In this document: piece by piece, positions 21,679 through 31,448 of the stretch
How positions within the stretch are numbered: the stretch's first letter is position 1
How the letters are laid out: each line of letters opens with the position of its first letter
Assembly: GCA_009731375.1 (NCBI GenBank)
Contig: BJOX01000261.1
Location: forward strand, 439,609 to 476,593
Source: Paulinella micropora
Taxonomy: Eukaryota > Cercozoa > Imbricatea > Euglyphida
Direction of reading: 5' to 3'
Length of the DNA stretch: 36,985 nt
Made by a program: the position numbers and the translations under genes
The notes under the pieces: generated by a model
Database searches by the model: none
Told to the model about the DNA's origin: nothing
What the model saw: only the letters and a program-made list of their open reading frames with translations

Positions 21679-22609
21679 GAGAGAGAGGAAGAGAGAGAGA
21701 GGGAAAAAGAAAGAGAAGAGGAAGAGAGAGAGAAAAAGAAAGAGAAGAGAAAGAGAGCAAGTGAACGGGGGGGGGTTGTAGGTATACGTATGAGAGAGAG
21801 AAAGAAAAAGAGAGAAAGAAAGAAAGACAGAAAGAGAGAGAGAGGAAGAGAGAGAGGAAGAGAGAGAGGAAGAGAGAGAGAGAGAGAGAGAGAGAAAAGA
21901 AAGAAAGAGAGGAGAAAGAGAGAGCAAGAGAAGGGGGGGGGGGGGAATGGACGCGACCCGTTGTTGTCACCTTGATCATGTCCACCTTGCATGCTACTCG
22001 AAGATTTACCGAACAAAGCATCCGAGGAGGGGGCCGACTTAGGCCCTGTCGTTTCAGTTCACAATTTAAGTCATTATCTCAGGAAAGCAAGCACGCAACT
22101 CGTGGCAACAAATGAACACCGACCTTTACTCCATTCCTGTTCGGGAGATTGGTGTTGCATTATCACCAAAAAGGAAGCCTAAACATATCAGCACAGTTGG
22201 CACAGTACTGCACTAGCATTGCACAAGCAAATGGAGTACATTTGCAGTAGGGAAGAGACTCAGTACCAAAAACAACGCTAAGCAGACCATAAAGGCAGGC
22301 TGCCTAAAAAATAAAAGGCATCACAACGAGTTTCAAGTAGCGAAAAAGTACAAGCGTTTTATAAGACCTCTATCAGTTGAACTGTGGTTTCAGATATGAA
22401 AAACAGCGCTATCTTGCAGTGCTGGGCTTGACAACTTAGGTGTCTCGGGTCGCCATTTCGAAAAAATCGAAGGCAATTTCGGCACTAGTGGGGATTTGCA
22501 AAGTTTAGGACAGGTTTTTTGGGGCAGTTTTTGGGGAACTCAAAAGTTCCGGCTGGTGAGCGTGGGTCAATTCGAAAAAAGGGTGCTCAGAAAGGCGTTT
22601 GTTTTCAAC
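21321..22609. other. Divergent intergenic region of the nested transposon
   Basis: About 1.3 kb between the two divergent genes. It contains a GA microsatellite (about 21637-21946) and about 600 bp of unique sequence. It presumably holds both promoters. The short ORF at 21991-22182 has no supporting features and is not called. Confidence 0.5.
21637..21946. repeat. GA microsatellite within the nested transposon
   Basis: GA/AAGA purine tract broken by a GGGGGGGG segment near 21767 and ending in a G-run near 21933. Open frames on both strands are repeat artefacts. Confidence 0.9.
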
Positions 22610-24889
22610 ATGGCAAGACCTCTCGTAGAGAGTGTTCAGACTATTCGAAGCGACTTCAATGGAGAAGGATATCTGACCATCAACGGTCTGCCTGATGTTG
22701 TCAGAGTGGCGGATGTCGACTTGCCAGAAAGAGTTCGCAGCAAGTACTGGGATTGGCCTGTCAGTTGGAACGAACTTGCTCCCAACGTGATCTACTCGTA
22801 CAACGCGACGACCAAGAGACGTTCTGCTGCTGGTCTTTGGGAAATTGCACCGGTGCCTGCGCAGGGAGGACGCCTTCAGCGTCGGAGGCCTGCACCCCCT
22901 GCCCCAGCCCCACCCCCACCCCCACCCCCCCCAGCCCCACTCACCGGCTGTGTCCCTGATGGGAAGGTGGCTGTGAAAGAAAGTGCACCCCCACCTGCCA
23001 AGAAAGCCAAAGTAGACAAACCCAAGAAGCATGCCAAGAAAGCCAAAGCTCCTGATCCCAATAAGACCAAGCAACCGATTAAGCAACATGATAAAGCAAA
23101 AGCACTCACTCAGGTCACCTAGTACTGTCATGTGTTTCTCATTTGTTTAATCGGTTGCCTCGTTGCAAATATTGACAATTCGTAGAAATTTTTTCCGTGT
23201 AGGCACCCCCTAAGGCACCGGAACTGCCCAAGGCTGCCGACGCGGTCAAGAATCCCAATGGACTTCAGGTTTTCATCGGTACAAACTATGGGTCAATCTC
23301 TCAGTTCGTGAACTATTCAGAAAGATGTGGAAGTAACTGGTCCGGACAAGCCACAGGCGGTCCAGGACAACAAGGCCAAGGCCCCCCCGCAATCGACATC
23401 TTCGTCGGAAACCCCGAAGTCACCAGAGTCGTCACCAATTCCCTCGACCCCGAGTCCGGAAGACGAGATCAGCCCGGAGGAAACCCGCCGTCTTAAGCAG
23501 GCTGACGGTTGGTTCTTCGCAACCGACAATTATTTTTTGTTACCAAAGGAACCAGGGGGCAAGCCACCAGACTGCATCTTGGGCTCAGTGCTCGCGTACT
23601 CCACTTCGACAGGCTTGCATCGAAGGCTGACTTCAGTTCCCAACATGGTGTCAAAACGAATGGGCAATTATCCGTGTGAGATCAAAGACAAACTGGTTAT
23701 CGTGGGTAAAACTCCTGAAGTAGTCACTGTTCTTGGGTAAACACTTTCTAATAAATACTGACTCTTTGAAATTTATTGACTTGTAGTTTGGGTGAAAAGC
23801 ATGCCTTGACTCGCGGCAAAAGGGAAGCACATCCCTACTGCATTATTGTCGGTCGTATTGTTAAAAAGAAAGGTAAAGGTCAACTTCCATTCAAGCAAAT
23901 ACTGCGAATGAGTTGGAAACTGGTTGACGTGGATCAGAGTAGGTTGGCCGGAAAATGCCGTCCGGATGAATGGGCCGAATGGAGCAAGTTGATGCACGCT
24001 TACGACGCAAGGAAGATAAGTCCCAAGGACACTCCACCGGAAATGTTGGAATTCGTTCCCTTGGATGAACAGTTGTTTGACACTGAATCTGACGCTGAAC
24101 CGGAAGAAGAAACTTTGCCTCCGCCTGACGAAGAGGCCAACTTGAAGCAGGTGGAGAGTGAGTCGGAGTTTCCTGTCAAGGCTGTCAAGAAGTTGAAGTG
24201 CCCGGAATATTTCTTCAAGACGAAGGGGGAAAAACGCGAAAGCAAGAAGCCACAGAAGTTTGAATTCTCGTCGCCGCCCGCGGTCAAGAAGCAAAAAACC
24301 CCAAAGGTATTTGTCTTACCTTGCGATGAGTCACTTGCAAATGATGTATTGATAGCCTCCTAAGAGTAAGAGTCCTAAGACTCCTACCCCGCCGAAGGCT
24401 GAGGTGCTGAAGCCAACAGTGCCTCCAGCTTCAAATGTTCAGGTTCAATCGTCTGATCCAACCGTTGTCAAAATGTTGCAAGAGTTGTTGAAAATGCAAC
24501 AGCAAAAAAAACCTAGTAACGCTGCACCTGTGCCTCAGCCACTCGTTACGCCTACGCCTGAAACTCCAGAGCGGTCTGCAACTCCAGCGCAATATATTAA
24601 TAACAGTGTAATTACACCTGAACTGATTGCTCAAGCTGTTGTAAAAGCACAGCAACAACAACAATCCCAGTTTGCTCCAGCAGTTGACTTTGGCATCAAC
24701 ACAGGCGGCTATGCTGTAAGCGTGCCTCAAGCCAACGCCTGCCAACAAACGTATTATGCAAATCAACAGCAAGTTCCACAGCCCAACCTTTATCAATATC
24801 ATTTGCTTGTTAACGAGCAGGAACTAGCGCGACAACAACAAATTCAACGCAACAACTTCGTGCGAATGGCTATGTGGACGGGTTATTAA
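22610..24889 (+). CDS. Second gene of the nested transposon, 5 exons, unknown function
   Basis: Exons 22610-23113, 23203-23268, 23321-23736, 23787-24306, 24365-24889. All introns are GT-AG, 50-89 bp, and the sum is 2031 nt (676 residues). Exon 1 has a globular start (FNGEGYLTINGLPDV, KYWDWPVSWNELAPN), then a Pro-rich run and a Lys-rich segment (KKAKVDKPKKHAKKAK), probably nuclear. Exons 3-4 hold a second globular part (DGWFFATDNYFLLPKE, LGEKHALTRGKREAHPYC, WKLVDVDQSRLAGKC). The C-terminus is Gln/Pro-rich (QQQQQSQF, ARQQQIQRNN). The design, a folded core with a disordered activator-like tail, suggests a DNA- or chromatin-binding partner of the transposase, but this is inference. I recognise no family. 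Confidence 0.8.
23114..23202 (+). other. Intron 1 of the accessory gene
   Basis: 89 bp. Donor ACTCAG|GTCACC, acceptor CCGTGTAG|GCACCC, phase 0. Without splicing the frame stops within 3 codons. Confidence 0.75.
23269..23320 (+). other. Intron 2 of the accessory gene
   Basis: 52 bp. Donor CTTCAG|GTTTTC, acceptor CTATTCAG|AAAGAT, phase 0. It isolates a 66-bp micro-exon (23203-23268) rich in Pro, Ala and Lys. Confidence 0.7.
23737..23786 (+). other. Intron 3 of the accessory gene
   Basis: 50 bp. Donor CTTGG|GTAAAC, acceptor GACTTGTAG|TTTGGG, splitting a Gly codon. Confidence 0.75.
24307..24364 (+). other. Intron 4 of the accessory gene
   Basis: 58 bp. Donor CCAAAG|GTATTT, acceptor CTCCTAAG|AGTAAG, phase 0, joining two Lys/Pro-rich stretches. 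Confidence 0.75.
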
Positions 24890-25064
24890 ATATGATCCTG
24901 ATTTAAATTTTCTCTAAGTTAGTTCCAGTATTGAATCTAAAGTAAAACATCAAAAACACTATTAATATTGTTAATACTAACTACCCGCAACTGAACCCGC
25001 TTGTAAACTTAGCTTTCTGATGTTCACATATGCAATTTGACTTAGGAAAAAATTACAGTGATAT

Positions 25065-25621
25065 CATAAAAAATTAAGTTTTGAAGTCAAGTTCTGAATA
25101 TGTTTTCGATGGTGCCGGTCGGAAATAACATTATATTCAGTTGAATTATCATCTACATCAAACATCCCGTTCAAAAAACCTGCCAGGGGATGTCTTGATC
25201 ACATTTTTCTGACTTGGGAAAATTTAAATGGTGAAAACACTGTAAATACATACAAAATTTGAATTTTTGAATTCAAATTTTAATATTTTCACTTTAAATC
25301 TTTTCTAAATTGTTGAATTAATTAATTTTAATGATTAGAACACATAAAACAATAAAAGCCATGTAGTATTAATAGAAAGCGACCGCTTGCAAAATCAGTA
25401 AATTTAATGAAAATAGTTTCCACTCCTAGCATATATTTCGCTGCCGGTGAACTTGAAATGAGTGTGTTAGAGTATGTACAAGCGTTGTTTTTTCATTCCT
25501 GCTCATAATAAGTAAATAATATAGCTTTTGGAATCATTTCTGCAAGTATTTCAGATATTCTGAAAATCATCGGGAAAAATTTCGTGAAATCCGTATATTA
25601 GGTTTCGTCGTAATGTTTGTT
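25065..25621 (-). repeat. Right TIR of the nested transposon
   Basis: Mirror of 17260-17816, 557 bp. The inner edge is defined where similarity ends at ...TTTTTTATG on the element-outward strand. Confidence 0.95.
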
Positions 25622-25727
25622 GACGGACGGGCAATATACATTTAAAGTCCTTGAAACTGGCAGTGGAAATATTGATACAGGAAATTTAGCCGGCCGAATT
25701 GTTGTGTGTTTGGAATTCGTATGGTAG
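25622..25727 (+). pseudogene. 3' part of the split small Polinton gene
   Basis: After the GACG target duplication the frame of the 16993-17259 fragment continues for 33 codons to TAG at 25725-25727 (includes TFKVLETGSGN and VVCLEF). A perfect hairpin GGTAGGT-GAA-ACCTACC (25723-25739) covers the stop codon. That the interrupted frame is open on both sides shows the gene was intact when the nested transposon arrived. Confidence 0.8.
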
Positions 25728-25789
25728 GTGAAACCTACCCAGAATGTTGTGGATTTTATCCGCAACGAATTTTTGGCTAAAATATAGCG

Positions 25790-26608
25790 ATGGAGAAGTT
25801 AAATAATGTGAAGGTGAAACCAGTAAAGCAGGAAGGTGAAGGAGACAAAAAAGCAAAAGGTTATAAATTATTTAATGAGCCTTATGCTAATATATTTCTG
25901 CTCGCCCGTAAGAAGAGCAGGAAAACGACAGCACTCTTTGAGATACTGAAAATGACAACAGACAGAAAAACCCGTATTGTCATCATCGCTTCAACAATTC
26001 ACAAGGACTACATTTATGAAGCAATGATAAAGCACTTTAAGAATAGAAGCAACCCGATGGCGGTATATACCTTTCTCAAATCAGACGGTGTAAATGTCAT
26101 TGATTATGAGTTAGACAAACTGAACAGACAGGACGATCAACACGAAGGAAAAATAAAACAGGATAAAGAGGAAATAGAAAAACCACAATTTCTTTATTTC
26201 GGAAAAGAAAAGAAACAGAGCGCCGCGGAGGCACCAAAAGAAAGGCCAAGTAAGTATATTTCGCAAGAGGTTGTTTTTGTTTTGGATGATTTAGGGAGCG
26301 GTTTTAGAGATAAGTCCGTAAGCGATTTGTTAAAAAAGAACAGACACTATAAAAGTAAGGTGATTATGTCAAGCCAGTATTTGAACGACCTACGACCAGA
26401 AGCCATTAAACAGTTAGATTATTTATTAATCTTTCCGGGTCAGTCTCAGGACAAAATGGAACTAGTGTATAAACACTTAGATTTATCTTTTAACTTTGAT
26501 TACTTTCTGGAAAAGTATCACGAGGCTACAAAGGAGGGATTTAATTTTCTTTGTGTTTCAAGTGTTGATGATGAGTTAAGAAAAAATTTTGCTTATCGCA
26601 TGCGATAG
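25790..26608 (+). CDS. FtsK/A32-type genome-packaging ATPase (damaged P-loop)
   Basis: 272 residues, full length for the family, a single uninterrupted frame. These ATPases pump viral DNA into capsids. A P-loop-like segment NIFLLARKKSRKTTALFEI lies at about residues 34-52, where the usual Gly before Lys-Thr is Arg. The Walker B-type VVFVLDDLG is at about 162-170, and a following SSQYLNDLRPEAIKQ region resembles the sensor part. A charged, low-complexity insertion (about residues 108-150) separates the motifs. With the Gly lost, ATP binding is probably impaired. The stop codon lies inside the first of a chain of hairpins. Confidence 0.85.
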   Translation: MEKLNNVKVKPVKQEGEGDKKAKGYKLFNEPYANIFLLARKKSRKTTALFEILKMTTDRKTRIVIIASTIHKDYIYEAMIKHFKNRSNPMAVYTFLKSDGVNVIDYELDKLNRQDDQHEGKIKQDKEEIEKPQFLYFGKEKKQSAAEAPKERPSKYISQEVVFVLDDLGSGFRDKSVSDLLKKNRHYKSKVIMSSQYLNDLRPEAIKQLDYLLIFPGQSQDKMELVYKHLDLSFNFDYFLEKYHEATKEGFNFLCVSSVDDELRKNFAYRMR

Positions 26609-26713
26609 GCTATTAGAGATTTTCAATCTCCAAAATATTTCGACTATCGCTTGCGATAGTCAATTGGGGCGATCGTGATCGCACGTCCCTTCGGGACTTT
26701 CCCGCTTGCGGGA
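26594..26713 (+). terminator. Chain of six perfect hairpins at the ATPase 3' end
   Basis: TATCGCA/TGCGATA (26594-26607, includes the stop), GAGATT-TTC-AATCTC (26616-26630), GACTATCGC-TT-GCGATAGTC (26642-26661), GCGATC-GT-GATCGC (26669-26682), GTCCC-TTC-GGGAC (26685-26697), TCCCGC-TT-GCGGGA (26700-26713). All are perfect with 0-3 nt loops. No mobile-element ends are visible. An RNA 3'-end or structural signal is the simplest reading. Confidence 0.6.
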
Positions 26714-26763
26714 CGAATTTCGCCTACCGCCTGAAATAATATTTTTTATAATTATTTTTTTAA

Positions 26764-27048
26764 TGTATATTATATGCCAGTATCGAGGGATAATTTCACA
26801 ACCATCAGGATATAACATCGGATACAATCCATCAATGCCACAGAAGGGAGGAAAAAAGAAAACCAAGAAGATGGGATGCGGACAAAAGGGAGGTAAAATT
26901 GACTGTGCTAAGGTCGGGAAAACGGCCTTGGCTGTGAATAAGTTCCTTCGCGATAACAAGATTATTTCAAAGACAGCTAACGCCCTTGGCGATGTCGGGG
27001 TTCCGTAGGATATGGTAAGCAACGAGGAGGGGCTGTAAAGTTTCATTA
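26764..27048 (+). pseudogene. pX-like small basic Gly-rich core/minor capsid protein, frameshifted at the C-terminus
   Basis: Starts MYIICQYRG; an alternative start is MPQKGGKKK at 26837. It carries KKMGCGQKGGKIDCAKVGK and FLRDNKIISKTANALG, the arrangement of the pX-like virion proteins of Polintons and adintoviruses: basic, with GG/GxG sites of the kind cut by adenain proteases. The frame ends at TAG (27007), but a neighbouring frame continues VGYGKQRGGAVKFH to TAA at about 27048. A one-base shift near 27002 therefore hides the usual GYG..RGG tail. Confidence 0.7.
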
Positions 27049-27077
27049 AATATTTGTGTTTCAAATACTAAAAGATA

Positions 27078-27126
27078 GTTATCAACTACACTCTCGTTGC
27101 TACCGCAACTCCCGTTTGTTGATAAC
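27078..27126 (+). terminator. Nested hairpin after the pX-like gene
   Basis: GTTATCAAC/GTTGATAAC (27078-27086 and 27118-27126) enclosing GTTGC/GCAAC (27096-27100 and 27105-27109). Confidence 0.45.
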
Positions 27127-27167
27127 CATCGAAAACAGATTAATTTTTTGCAAAATAAAAAAAACGA

Positions 27168-27225
27168 TGGTTTAGAATAAGTGAGAGTGCGACAGCACGA
27201 AACGCAATTCTAAACTATCTATATA
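27168..27225 (+). promoter_or_regulatory. Leader element before the coiled-coil gene
   Basis: An inverted repeat GTTTAGAAT/ATTCTAAAC brackets AAGTGAGAGTGCGACAGCAC and ends in CGCAATTCTAAACTATC, followed by TATATA and the ATG. A similar arrangement precedes the structural gene near 31546-31600, suggesting a shared promoter or 5' leader. Confidence 0.4.
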
Positions 27226-27954
27226 ATGGGGTCAGCTAAGACTAAGAAAGTGAAAAAGGCAAAAATCCGTCCACCGCGGGTTTATAGGAATAAGAGCGGG
27301 AGACCATATATTATCCAGAAGTGTAAAAAATATTATCTTAATTTTGGTAAAAAGATAAATGATTTAAGCACATTACAAATTGTTAAACTTTTTATGAAAT
27401 ATATTGGTAAACCAAAGTCGCTAAGGGCTAGCCGCAAACCAAGGGAAAAAATAATCAAATCTGATTTCAATCGTCTTGAACACGACAATACAAGACAACC
27501 TACAGAAAAATATGACCTGATACACGAGCAGGAAGAAAAGGAAAAGAAGAAAAGGGATGAGATAGAAGAAGAAAAGAAAAGGCTAGAAAGAAAAATACAA
27601 GCTGATGCTAATGAAATAAAAGAAATAATGGATATGGAATATTAAAAAAAACTGGCGGAGATTAAGGAAAGACAGGAAGAAAAGGATAGGGAACAGAAGA
27701 AGGAACAAAGACTTATTCAGGAACTAAATGCTGAACGACGACATCGACAGGGATTATTAATGGCACCAATTGCCCCGCCTATGATACCACCACCACCCCC
27801 AGGACGACCACCAAGGAGACGTAGTGGAGTTATTGTAAAGGATGCAGAAGAAGAGGAGAAACATAAGCAAACAAAACGGGAAAATTAATTGATGGTATGT
27901 TCACCGAGCCTATTAGAAAGAAGCGGAGAAAAGTACATCCTACTAATTAAAAGA
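27226..27954 (+). pseudogene. Basic N-terminal plus coiled-coil Polinton protein
   Basis: The first 139 codons are open: MGSAKTKKVKKAKIRPPRVY, SGRPYIIQKCKKYYLNFGKK, then a long charged coiled coil (EEKEKKKRDEIEEEKKRLER). TAA at 27643 is followed in the same frame by LAEIKERQEEKDREQKKEQR, a Pro run and RRRSGVIVKDAEEEEK. It then shifts one base near 27885 into DGMFTEPIRKKRRKVHPTN with its own TAA at about 27949. Together this is one protein of about 240 residues with a C-terminal nuclear-signal-like KKRRKVH. The N-terminal SGRPYI-type region recurs in Polintons as far as I recall; function unknown. Confidence 0.6.
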
Positions 27955-28298
27955 TAGTTTTAACATTTCAGAATAGTTTATTTTTCCTCCTCTTGCTGGT
28001 TTAATATCAGGGATATCATATCAGATAAATCTTAGTTTTTGAACAATCTTTTAATTAGTAGGATGTACTTTTCGAGGAGGAAAAATAAACTATTCTGAAA
28101 TGTTAAAACTATCTTTTAATTAGTAGGATGTACTTTTCTCCGCTTCTTTCTAATAGGCTCGGTGAACATACCATCCATTAATTTTCCCGTTTTGTTTGCT
28201 TATGTTTGTTCAAAAACTAAGATTTATCTGATATGATATCCCTGATATTAAACCAGCAAGAGGAGGAAAAATAAACTATTCTGAAATGTTAAAACTAT
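27862..28298. repeat. Overlapping inverted repeats (fold-back rearrangement)
   Basis: 27862-27992 is inverted at 28074-28204 (131 bp each), and 27954-28046 is inverted at 28206-28298 (93 bp each). The two pairs overlap, and a 28-bp direct repeat (28046-28073 and 28113-28140) results. One arm contains the end of the coiled-coil gene, the other the start of the protease ORF. Confidence 0.9.
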
Positions 28299-29093
28299 GG
28301 CTATACAAAAGTCCTATTATAACTGACGAAATGATGTCATCTGAACATGCATGGGTCACATTTGATTTATGGAGAGAAGGTGCGGTTGAAAAAAGAAAAG
28401 AAGAAGTAGACAGAGCGAAGGAAAACAAAGAAGAAAATAAAGGAGAACAAGAAAATCAAGAAGAACAAGAAAATAAAGAAGAACAAGAAAATAAAGAAGA
28501 ACAACCTGTGATACAAGAGCCTGATGATGAAAATGTTATAGCGGGGCAAATTAAGAACGACTTAAATGAAGGAGATACTGCAGATGACACTGATATTCCA
28601 ATGGATGGAAGTGGAAAAGGGTTAATGACTAATGAAATAGATGACATAATGAAAAAATATGGATGGTATCTCGGAGCGATAGCCAGCGATGAAATCTACA
28701 AGTTGAAGCCCGAGAAAGCGATACGGATTTATTATGAACTTAGATAATCACAAACAAGCGGGGTCTCATTGGATCGCCGTATGGATAAGTCTAGATAAAG
28801 ACAGGAGTGTTGAAGTGTATGACCCGCTAGCACTTTATGAACCCACTGAAGACTTTCAACAAATGAAACAACTAATAGATAAAAGCCATCCCGATAGTTA
28901 TTTATTAATGAGGGTTAATCAAGTAAAACAACAATCTGATACTTCCTCAACTTGTGGTTGGCATAGTATGAGGTTTTTAATGGAGCGGGCGAAAGGCAAC
29001 AGGTTTAAGTTTACTAGCGGTTATACAGACTTAAAAGAAGAAGCGGAGAAATTAAAATCACAGAATGGGTATGGTTTTGATACGTATATCTAA
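28286..29093 (+). pseudogene. Adenain-like cysteine protease, one frameshift
   Basis: This family (adenovirus protease/Ulp1-like, C48/C5 fold) cleaves capsid precursors at GG/GxG sites. The N-terminal part has a repetitive acidic linker (ENQEEQENKEEQEN) and then DEIYKLKPEKAIR. The catalytic half reads in another frame from about 28734: NLDNHKQAGSHWIAVW (His), VEVYDPLALYEP (acidic residue position), QVKQQSDTSSTCGWHSMRF (Gln and Cys). All catalytic positions are present. The frame change near 28730 is the only obvious lesion in the coding part. The first codons come from the rearranged segment just upstream, so the original start is uncertain. Confidence 0.85.
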
Positions 29094-29117
29094 AAAATAT
29101 TATTCATATAATATATC

Positions 29118-29930
29118 ATGGACTATAAGGGAGGAAGAATTTCGGGCATCTATTACATAAATAGCAAAAATAGGATAACTGGGACAGACTCAGATTTTAC
29201 ACACGAAGTCAATATGAAGGGACTAGACAATCCCACACATTGTAATATACTTCATATTTATGTACCGAAGTCGTATTACTCTGTGGCAAGTCCATATAAT
29301 ACCTTTACACTTAGCGAAGACTGGTATGAGGCTTTAATTACGATACCTGAGGGAAACTACACAATGAACAACTTAAAAAATAAACTTGCAGAGGTGCTAA
29401 CAGCAGACAGCCCCGACCGATACACATATACAATAACAAACAACAATACCAACATAGAACCAGAAGATGGAAAATTAACTTTCAGTGTATCAGAGAATAA
29501 AGGAATTCAACCGCTGTTTATATTTGATGGTCATACCCGTATTCACGAAGTTATGGGGTTTGATAGAAATTCAACATATTTCTTTGCTAATAATTTTATT
29601 AAATCGCCAAATGTAATTATTCTGACTGGTGAAAAAACTCTGTATCTTCAATCGGACTTAGTTGGAGAATGAGATAATCACGTGCTACAAGAAATATACA
29701 CTGCCAACGAAATTCCATTTGGAGCCATTATATACGACGGAAGTGGGTCAGAGTATGGTAAGAAATTATCCACCAGTTCAAATAATGTATATAGGTTTTA
29801 TCTTACAGACGAAAATGATCAGGCTATAAATCTTAATGGTTTGGGAGTCGTTATGACATTATTAATTTACCGAGAGACTAATTATTTTAATTTATTTACA
29901 TCATTTTTCAATTTGTTAAAATCAAAGTAG
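29118..29930 (+). pseudogene. Penton-like minor capsid protein, one in-frame TGA
   Basis: About 270 codons in a single frame with TGA at 29670-29672. The N-terminus has IYYINSKNRITGTDSDFTHE, the conserved opening of Polinton/adintovirus minor capsid (vertex, single jelly-roll) proteins. The C-terminus has YRFYLTDENDQAINLNGLG, also typical. The frame is otherwise undamaged. The TGA sits between GE and DNHVLQEIY. Confidence 0.82.
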
Positions 29931-29983
29931 GGTAATTAATTTAATTTGGGAATTATTTATTTGTTCTATAAATATATATTCTG

Positions 29984-30001
29984 GTAAATTAGTTAATTTA
30001 C
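29984..30001 (+). terminator. Hairpin between penton and major capsid genes
   Basis: GTAAATTA-GT-TAATTTAC, perfect 8-bp stem, 54 bp after the penton stop and 28 bp before the next ATG. Confidence 0.4.
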
Positions 30002-30028
30002 ACTACTTCAAAAAAACCTTAAAACAAA

Positions 30029-31410
30029 ATGCACACACAACACGGCGGACAGCTGGATTTCAGCACTGACTACATCAGTGATTCGTATTGTTTGAATAAA
30101 CTAACTCCGCGAGAAGGTGCTGGAAATATTACTGTTACTACCGCAGGATGTCAAGAAAGCAACTTTGACCTTATCAGCAGGCCATTTAACTTAACCCGCT
30201 CTGTCTTGAGTTTTACTTATGCCCCACCAACAATCGCGGCGAACTATAACAAATGCTATATGGATTGTCTGGCTCCTATTAGACAAATTCAACCTTAAAC
30301 CCGTAGCGGTGTTTATCTGTGCGATGACGATAATGGAAGTGGTGCGGGATGTATGCTTCAAAAGTGTAATGCCAATAATGAAATTGATGTTTCACTAACC
30401 ACAGCAACTAGAACAAACTTTCTTGCTATGACTGATGGAGCAAATAATGTAGCAGCTAGAACTTTGGCAATGTTTCCAGAACCTCCTACAAATGCTCGCT
30501 GACACAATGATTTAGCCTTGGCTGATGGAACGGGTGCGATCTCTGTCGTTGATGTCGCTTACAACGAGCCTAAGTATTTCTCGGCTGGTGCTGCTACTGC
30601 TGCTGAGCCTTCCATCAGTGTTAAGATTAGCATGGGTATGCTTTACACTACTATTTTTGCCCTTCATAAGACTATTATGTTTCCTGAGATTTTGAATATA
30701 AGGATTGTATGGCATCAGACCCCTAAAATTTATTATTACAATGACGATGCTTTGTAAACGGGTGGAGGAATGCTTGTTGCAGCCGCTGGTAATGGAACTG
30801 TTTCTAATCTTAACTTGTTTCTTGCGGTAGAGACTAATCCCGATGTCATTCAATCAATTCAACAAAAGGTGGCGAGTGCAGATGATATGAGTTTTAATAT
30901 TGATTATCTTATGTTTGCAAAAATTCCATTGCTCAATCCACTACACAAAATATCATTCTCCGCTTTGATAGGGGGCACTGCAAACGATTGAAGAAAATTA
31001 ATCACACACTCTTTCACAACACAGAAAACAAGAATACCGCTTATGATATTGATAACAGAAATACTGCGAAAAATACTAGTTTCCACACCACACTCGACGG
31101 AGCACGACTTCAAGAATTTGAAATATATCCCGCTAGCTTTGAAGATTATATGTGCTTGAAACCTAAGCTTGAAGGTTCTGTTTTGATGAATTCAAATGTT
31201 TATCAATACAACTGGTTCTGGGTTGATACTTGGGATAATACCCGCCCGCTGTGGAGTAAGGACCAGAATGAAGTTAGTGTGCTTGACATTTCCAATGAGA
31301 GACGATGGGAGTTCATTAGCACTACACAGAATAATGCTCATCAGCACGTAAGTGTAGCAATCACTCAGCGAGAGGTTCAGGTTAAGGCAAATATGATTAC
31401 AATTAGTTGA
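30029..31410 (+). pseudogene. Major capsid protein candidate (double jelly-roll type), interrupted
   Basis: About 460 codons, matching the size and position of Polinton major capsid proteins. Starts MHTQHGGQLDFSTDY. One frame runs from 30029 to about 30988 with only TAA 30296, TGA 30500 and TAA 30755 in it, then TGA 30989 together with a shift into the frame of GARLQEFEIYPASFEDYMC and YQYNWFWVDTWDN to TGA at 31408. Sequence between stops is well kept. Assignment rests on order after the penton gene, length and the capsid-like C-terminal part; a fold prediction would settle it. Confidence 0.75.
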
Positions 31411-31448
31411 TATTTATGAGCATCGCTTTCATTCATTCATTTGTCGCC

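Larger units (their letters stand above)
17260..25621. mobile_element. Nested two-gene DNA transposon with 557-bp TIRs
   Basis: 8362 bp, delimited by inverted repeats beginning AACAAACATTACGACG and flanked by the 4-bp direct repeat GACG (17256-17259 and 25622-25625). Both carried genes splice into uninterrupted frames. GC content is visibly higher than in the Polinton around it. The few differences between TIRs imply a recent insertion, after the Polinton had become resident. The TSD length of 4 is shared by several superfamilies, so the superfamily is left unassigned. Confidence 0.92.

Noticed and set aside
22505-23131. 208-codon minus-strand ORF opposite the accessory gene's first exon
   Set aside because: Shadow frame, including Gly runs from the Pro-rich tract; no motif support.
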